The notes under the pieces were generated by a model, which was given only the letters and a program-made list of their open reading frames with translations, ran no database searches and had not been told where the DNA came from. This document shows positions 60,956-64,000 of a DNA stretch of 64,000 nucleotides, piece after piece (within the stretch, counting starts at the first letter, position 1; each line of letters opens with the position of its first letter). The position numbers and the translations under genes were made by a program. The stretch is from contig NZ_CP154845.1 in assembly GCF_047302285.1 (NCBI RefSeq), positions 1,240,001 to 1,304,000 on the forward strand. The letters run 5' to 3'. Origin of the DNA: Robertmurraya sp047302285 (lineage in GTDB: Bacteria; Bacillota; Bacilli; Bacillales; Cytobacillaceae).

Positions 60956-61435
60956 TTAAAGAAAACGAACAAGCTCCTCAACGAAGGCCTCTAAGTTTTC
61001 TTGATCTACTTCATCAAAGCGATTCTTTTCAGGAGAATCGATGTCAAGTACTCCTATTACCTTTCCATCCTTAATAAGTGGAACAACAATTTCAGATTGG
61101 GAAGCTGCGTCACAAGCGATATGCCCTGGAAATTCGTGAACGTCCTCAACGCGGAGCGTCTTCATTTGACTCGCGCTAGTGCCGCAAACTCCTTTCCCAA
61201 AAGAAATTCTCACACATGCTGGTAACCCTTGAAATGGTCCTAAAACAAGTTCATTTTCATCTGTTAAATAGAACCCAACCCAATTAATTCTATCTAAAAA
61301 TTGGTTCAAAAGCGCAGCCGCATTGCTTAAATTAGCCATTTGATTTGGCTCTCCTTCTAATAGAGCAACAAGCTGCTTGTTAAGGAGGTTGTATTGATCC
61401 TGCCGATTGCCGTCATATGATTGCACTTTAAACAT
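60956..61435 (-). CDS. msrC: GAF-domain free methionine-(R)-sulfoxide reductase (YtsP)
   Basis: A 159-residue single GAF domain of the fRMsr type, reducing free Met-R-sulfoxide with thioredoxin. The three cysteines used by the family are seen at 74 (LPACVRI), 84 (GKGVCGTSA) and 108 (HIACDAASQSEIVVP). ATG 61435 behind GGGGGAG gives MFKVQSYDG; a 14-codon upstream extension is rejected. In B. subtilis this gene is ytsP, between ytrP and yttP, the same order as here. Confidence 0.9.
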   Translation of the reverse strand: MFKVQSYDGNRQDQYNLLNKQLVALLEGEPNQMANLSNAAALLNQFLDRINWVGFYLTDENELVLGPFQGLPACVRISFGKGVCGTSASQMKTLRVEDVHEFPGHIACDAASQSEIVVPLIKDGKVIGVLDIDSPEKNRFDEVDQENLEAFVEELVRFL

Positions 61436-61673
61436 AATTCTCCCCCTATAAAAAATGATTTTCTCATTATGCCACAAATTATGATAAAAAACGAATATAA
61501 ATGACTAAGAAATTTCCTTCATTGTAGCAGAAACAGTAGAAAAATAGGGGACTTTGTCTATTTTTTTATAAAGGAAAATGAGAGTAATAGAAGAAGTTTA
61601 TATAGTGAGAAAATAAGTTTGTATGTACGCTAGTATTTTATCATAGAGACTAGGTGGAAAAGGCGGTGTTAAC

Positions 61674-62309
61674 ATGGTTCAGAATACGAAAGATGATATC
61701 CTAGAAGCAGCTATTCATCTATTTAACACAAAAGGATTTAACGGGACTTCCATAAGGGATATTGCAGGTAAAGCGAAGGTCAATGTATCCAATATTTCCT
61801 ATTATTTTCAAAGTAAAGAAGGTCTTTTAGAGCATTGTTTTACAACATATTTTGAAAAGTATTTACAGCTGATTGAAGAGGGCTATCATGATGGGATGAA
61901 AGAAGGGGCATTGGGGCAACTGCGACAAATCACAGAGAAAATTCTTCATTTTCACAGTGAATATATTCAGCTTACAAGACTCGTACTTCGGGAAATATCA
62001 ATCGATTCACAAATGGTAAGAGAAGTCATGTCAACTTACATTTTGAAAGAACGATATTACTTAAAAAGTGTATTTGAAGATGGGATTCGGGCAAAGGAGT
62101 TTCATTCCTTCTCTGTTAATTATATGTTGATTCAATATAAAAGCTTAATTACAATGCCCTTTCTAAATAGCTATTACTTAACGGAAGTCCTCCAAGTGAT
62201 TCCGAACGAAAATTATTTTGTAAAAAGATATTTAAAGGATATTAATGGCTGGTTTGAAGGCGTTATTTGTCGGAAACCGAGTCATAGTTTATCTGTCGCC
62301 AATAACTAA
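61674..62309 (+). CDS. refZ: TetR-family regulator RefZ (FtsZ regulator, YttP)
   Basis: A 211-residue TetR-type protein. HTH at residues 5-50 (TKDDILEAAIHLFNTKGFNGTSIRDIAGKAKVNVSNISYYFQSKEGLL). The C-terminal domain matches RefZ, which binds palindromic sites around the origin and alters FtsZ assembly early in sporulation. ATG 61674 follows GGTGGAAAAGGCGG. Gene order ytsP-refZ-hisJ-ezrA is that of B. subtilis. No RefZ-binding palindrome was identified here. Confidence 0.9.
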   Translation: MVQNTKDDILEAAIHLFNTKGFNGTSIRDIAGKAKVNVSNISYYFQSKEGLLEHCFTTYFEKYLQLIEEGYHDGMKEGALGQLRQITEKILHFHSEYIQLTRLVLREISIDSQMVREVMSTYILKERYYLKSVFEDGIRAKEFHSFSVNYMLIQYKSLITMPFLNSYYLTEVLQVIPNENYFVKRYLKDINGWFEGVICRKPSHSLSVANN

Positions 62310-62310
62310 C

Positions 62311-62345
62311 AATACCAAACGGCAAACAAAGCCGTTTGGTATTTA
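62311..62345. terminator. Bidirectional terminator between refZ and hisJ
   Basis: AATACCAAACGGC-AAACAAA-GCCGTTTGGTATTT; perfect 13-bp stem. Confidence 0.87.
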
Positions 62346-62348
62346 AGT

Positions 62349-63146
62349 TTATTTACGAATTAATTCCTCAAAGCCCTGTTTTAGTTCCTTCGCCTGATGG
62401 GCATCTGAACCATATATTAGAGGAATTCCAAGTTTAAGTGCTTCTTCGGCAACCCATTTCGGTGGATAGGTCTCACGACATAGCGGTTTAGCCGTTCCTG
62501 CCCCGTTATAATCCAGCTCATAGCCCCGATCTCTGATTATTTTTAGAATATTCATTAATTCTATTTTATTGTCATCAACAGGAGGGAATTTCTTTTGGAA
62601 TTTCTTCACTAATGTAATATGACCGATTCGCTTCGGTTTATAAGGCCCAAGTTCAGCTTGAATCGAACGTAATAACGTTCGATAATAATTTTGATAGACG
62701 GCTTGTAGAGAGCCGTACTTTTGAATCATTTGCTCAAAGACATCAGGACTATAATCTAAACAATCATAGGAGTATTCATGTTTCAAAAAATGAACGGATA
62801 AGATCGCATCATCAAGCATCGGACCATAAAGATCGAGAAAGTCCGTGATCTCCTTTTCAAATCCTTCGATAAAATCCACTTCTAAACCACAATTTATCCG
62901 AATGGATTTTTTATAAGTGCTCTTTAATTCCTCAATGCTATGTAAGTAATCTTCTAATACATCAAGCCTCATTCCACTATCCTGATCAGGAGTTGTGTCG
63001 ATAAACCCAGTTGGAAGGGGAGCGTGCTCAGTAAAAGTTATTTCCTCAAACCCTAATTGAATCGCTTTTTCGATATATTGATTGAAAGAATCCTTTGTTC
63101 CGTGTGGACAAAAAGGGGTGTGGATATGCCCGTCCTTAAGCATCAT
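62349..63146 (-). CDS. hisJ: Histidinol-phosphatase HisJ (PHP family)
   Basis: A 265-residue PHP-domain phosphatase. Metal ligands: DGHIHTPFCPHG (residues 5-16), TEHAPLP, CGLEVDF, LSVHFLKH and YGSDAHQ near the C-terminus. It removes phosphate from L-histidinol phosphate, the penultimate step of histidine synthesis; the gene lies away from the his operon, as in B. subtilis. ATG 63146 has GAGGAGG seven bases upstream; the second ATG is also possible. Divergent from ezrA. Confidence 0.93.
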   Translation of the reverse strand: MMLKDGHIHTPFCPHGTKDSFNQYIEKAIQLGFEEITFTEHAPLPTGFIDTTPDQDSGMRLDVLEDYLHSIEELKSTYKKSIRINCGLEVDFIEGFEKEITDFLDLYGPMLDDAILSVHFLKHEYSYDCLDYSPDVFEQMIQKYGSLQAVYQNYYRTLLRSIQAELGPYKPKRIGHITLVKKFQKKFPPVDDNKIELMNILKIIRDRGYELDYNGAGTAKPLCRETYPPKWVAEEALKLGIPLIYGSDAHQAKELKQGFEELIRK

Positions 63147-63423
63147 TAAATAGCCTCCTCAATCATATTTCCTATTTTAATAGTCGAAATAAGGCATTTT
63201 CCGTCTCACTATGAAAGAAGTTTAGAAATTTTCGAGTGTTTAATACAAAAATTTTGAAATTAATAGTCAAAAAATGTCGTTTACATGGTATCATAAAAAC
63301 ATTGAAATACACTAGGGTTTGGTTAAAAATATTTAATTAATTTGAGAATTCTAAATGATAACTCCACTTAGGGGATATATAAGATTTTTTCGGGCCAGTT
63401 TTGAGCTGGACAGGAGGCTTAAT

Positions 63424-64000
63424 ATGGAATATATTATCGGCGCACTAGTTTTAATTCTTATTCTATATATAACAGGTTATATTTTTAAAAAGAGGTTTTA
63501 TAAAGAAATTGATCGGTTAGAAGCTTGGAAGATTGATATTATGAATCGTCCAGTATTAGAGGAAATGTCAAAGGTAAAGAAATTGAATATGACGGGACAA
63601 ACAGAAGAGCTCTTCGAAAAGTGGAGAAGAGAATGGGACGAGATTGTCACTTCTGGTCTCCCCGACGTAGAAGAATATTTGTTTGATGCAGAAGAGTACA
63701 TTGACAAATATCGATTTAAAAAGGCGAAGACATTTCTTGTAGCGATCGAGAAAGATTTACGTGAAACTGAAAATAATATTCAAGTATTAATTGATGAAAT
63801 CACCGATTTGGTTGGTAGCGAAGAGAAAAGTAGAGTCGAAATGGAAGAACTGAGAGAAATTTACCGTTTAAGTAAAAAAACACTCTTAGCTCATCATCTA
63901 AATTACGGAATTGCCGAAAAGAATTTAGAATTACAACTTGATGAAATCATCTTGAATTTTCAGGAATTTGACGAACTTACAAATAGCGGGAACTATCTTA
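63424..64000 (+). CDS. ezrA: Septation ring formation regulator EzrA (N-terminal part)
   Basis: The first 192 codons of a gene that runs off the right edge. One N-terminal membrane segment (residues 2-20, EYIIGALVLILILYITGYIF) is followed by a charged helical region that builds spectrin-like bundles (LEAWKIDIMNRPVLEEMSKVKKLNMTGQTEELFEKWRREWDEIV). EzrA is a membrane-anchored negative regulator of FtsZ ring formation and a divisome scaffold. ATG 63424 follows CAGGAGGCTT. Position after hisJ fits B. subtilis. Confidence 0.93.
   Translation, partial: MEYIIGALVLILILYITGYIFKKRFYKEIDRLEAWKIDIMNRPVLEEMSKVKKLNMTGQTEELFEKWRREWDEIVTSGLPDVEEYLFDAEEYIDKYRFKKAKTFLVAIEKDLRETENNIQVLIDEITDLVGSEEKSRVEMEELREIYRLSKKTLLAHHLNYGIAEKNLELQLDEIILNFQEFDELTNSGNYL

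Overview
The window reads as a chromosomal segment of a low-GC Gram-positive endospore former of the family Bacillaceae. Gene content and order follow the Bacillus subtilis 'yt' region closely: ytpB-ytqB-ytqA, leuS, ytgP, pepV, trmB, ytpP-ytpQ, sftA-murC, ytxGHJ, aroA-ccpA, acsA/acuABC, tyrS, rpsD, dgcP, ytsP, refZ, hisJ, ezrA. Two T-box leaders, many TTG/GTG starts with strong AGGAGG ribosome binding sites, SigB- and SigW-like promoters and a CcpA operator fit the same group. The sequence alone does not fix the species.

Layout. 1-12.9 kb: terpenoid synthase ytpB, tRNA/RNA modification (ytqB/mnmM, ytqA, ytzG), an MFS pump, T-box-controlled leuS, the YtgP flippase and small sporulation or regulatory genes. 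13.3-23.7 kb: an Ecs-like ABC exporter, dipeptidase pepV, a cysteine-synthase-like gene, ytlPQR, a kinase-like gene, trmB and the lactonase-like ytnP. 24-36 kb: peptidase ytoP, a house-cleaning NTPase, a lipoprotein, an EIIC_2-type membrane protein, ytpP/ytpQ, DNA translocase sftA, murC, an M29 aminopeptidase and the ytxGHJ stress operon. 36-50.4 kb: a large FtsA/PilM-like protein, aroA, ccpA, the acetate module acsA<>acuABC with a cre site between the divergent genes, a class A PBP and T-box-controlled tyrS. 50.7-52.9 kb: SigW-type yuaF-floT membrane-stress operon. 53-57.7 kb: an accessory segment beside rpsD. 57.7-64 kb: rpsD with its leader, dgcP, a methionine sulfoxide reductase, refZ, hisJ and the start of ezrA.

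The most interesting locus is at 53.07-54.25 kb. A PlcR-like (HTH + TPR, RRNPP family) regulator is followed 37 bp later by a small secreted precursor carrying four copies of the hexapeptide GLPSEH, the last exactly at the C-terminus. The motif (A-G-L-P-S-E-H) matches the pattern of the PapR pheromone heptapeptide of B. cereus (A-D-L-P-F-E-F). All six codons of the motif vary among the copies, but only at synonymous positions. I infer a PlcR/PapR-type cell-cell signalling pair whose precursor is multi-copy.

Next to it, the 3' flank of rpsD (last codons plus terminator) appears in three diverged copies around an HNH-like zinc-finger gene and a frameshifted transposase. This suggests repeated insertion at the end of rpsD. 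A second unexplained feature is a roughly 300-bp intergenic repeat built of GGAAAAATTCC-type palindromic modules. It occurs three times (3.5, 35.8 and 50.4 kb) and is not explained by a coding sequence.
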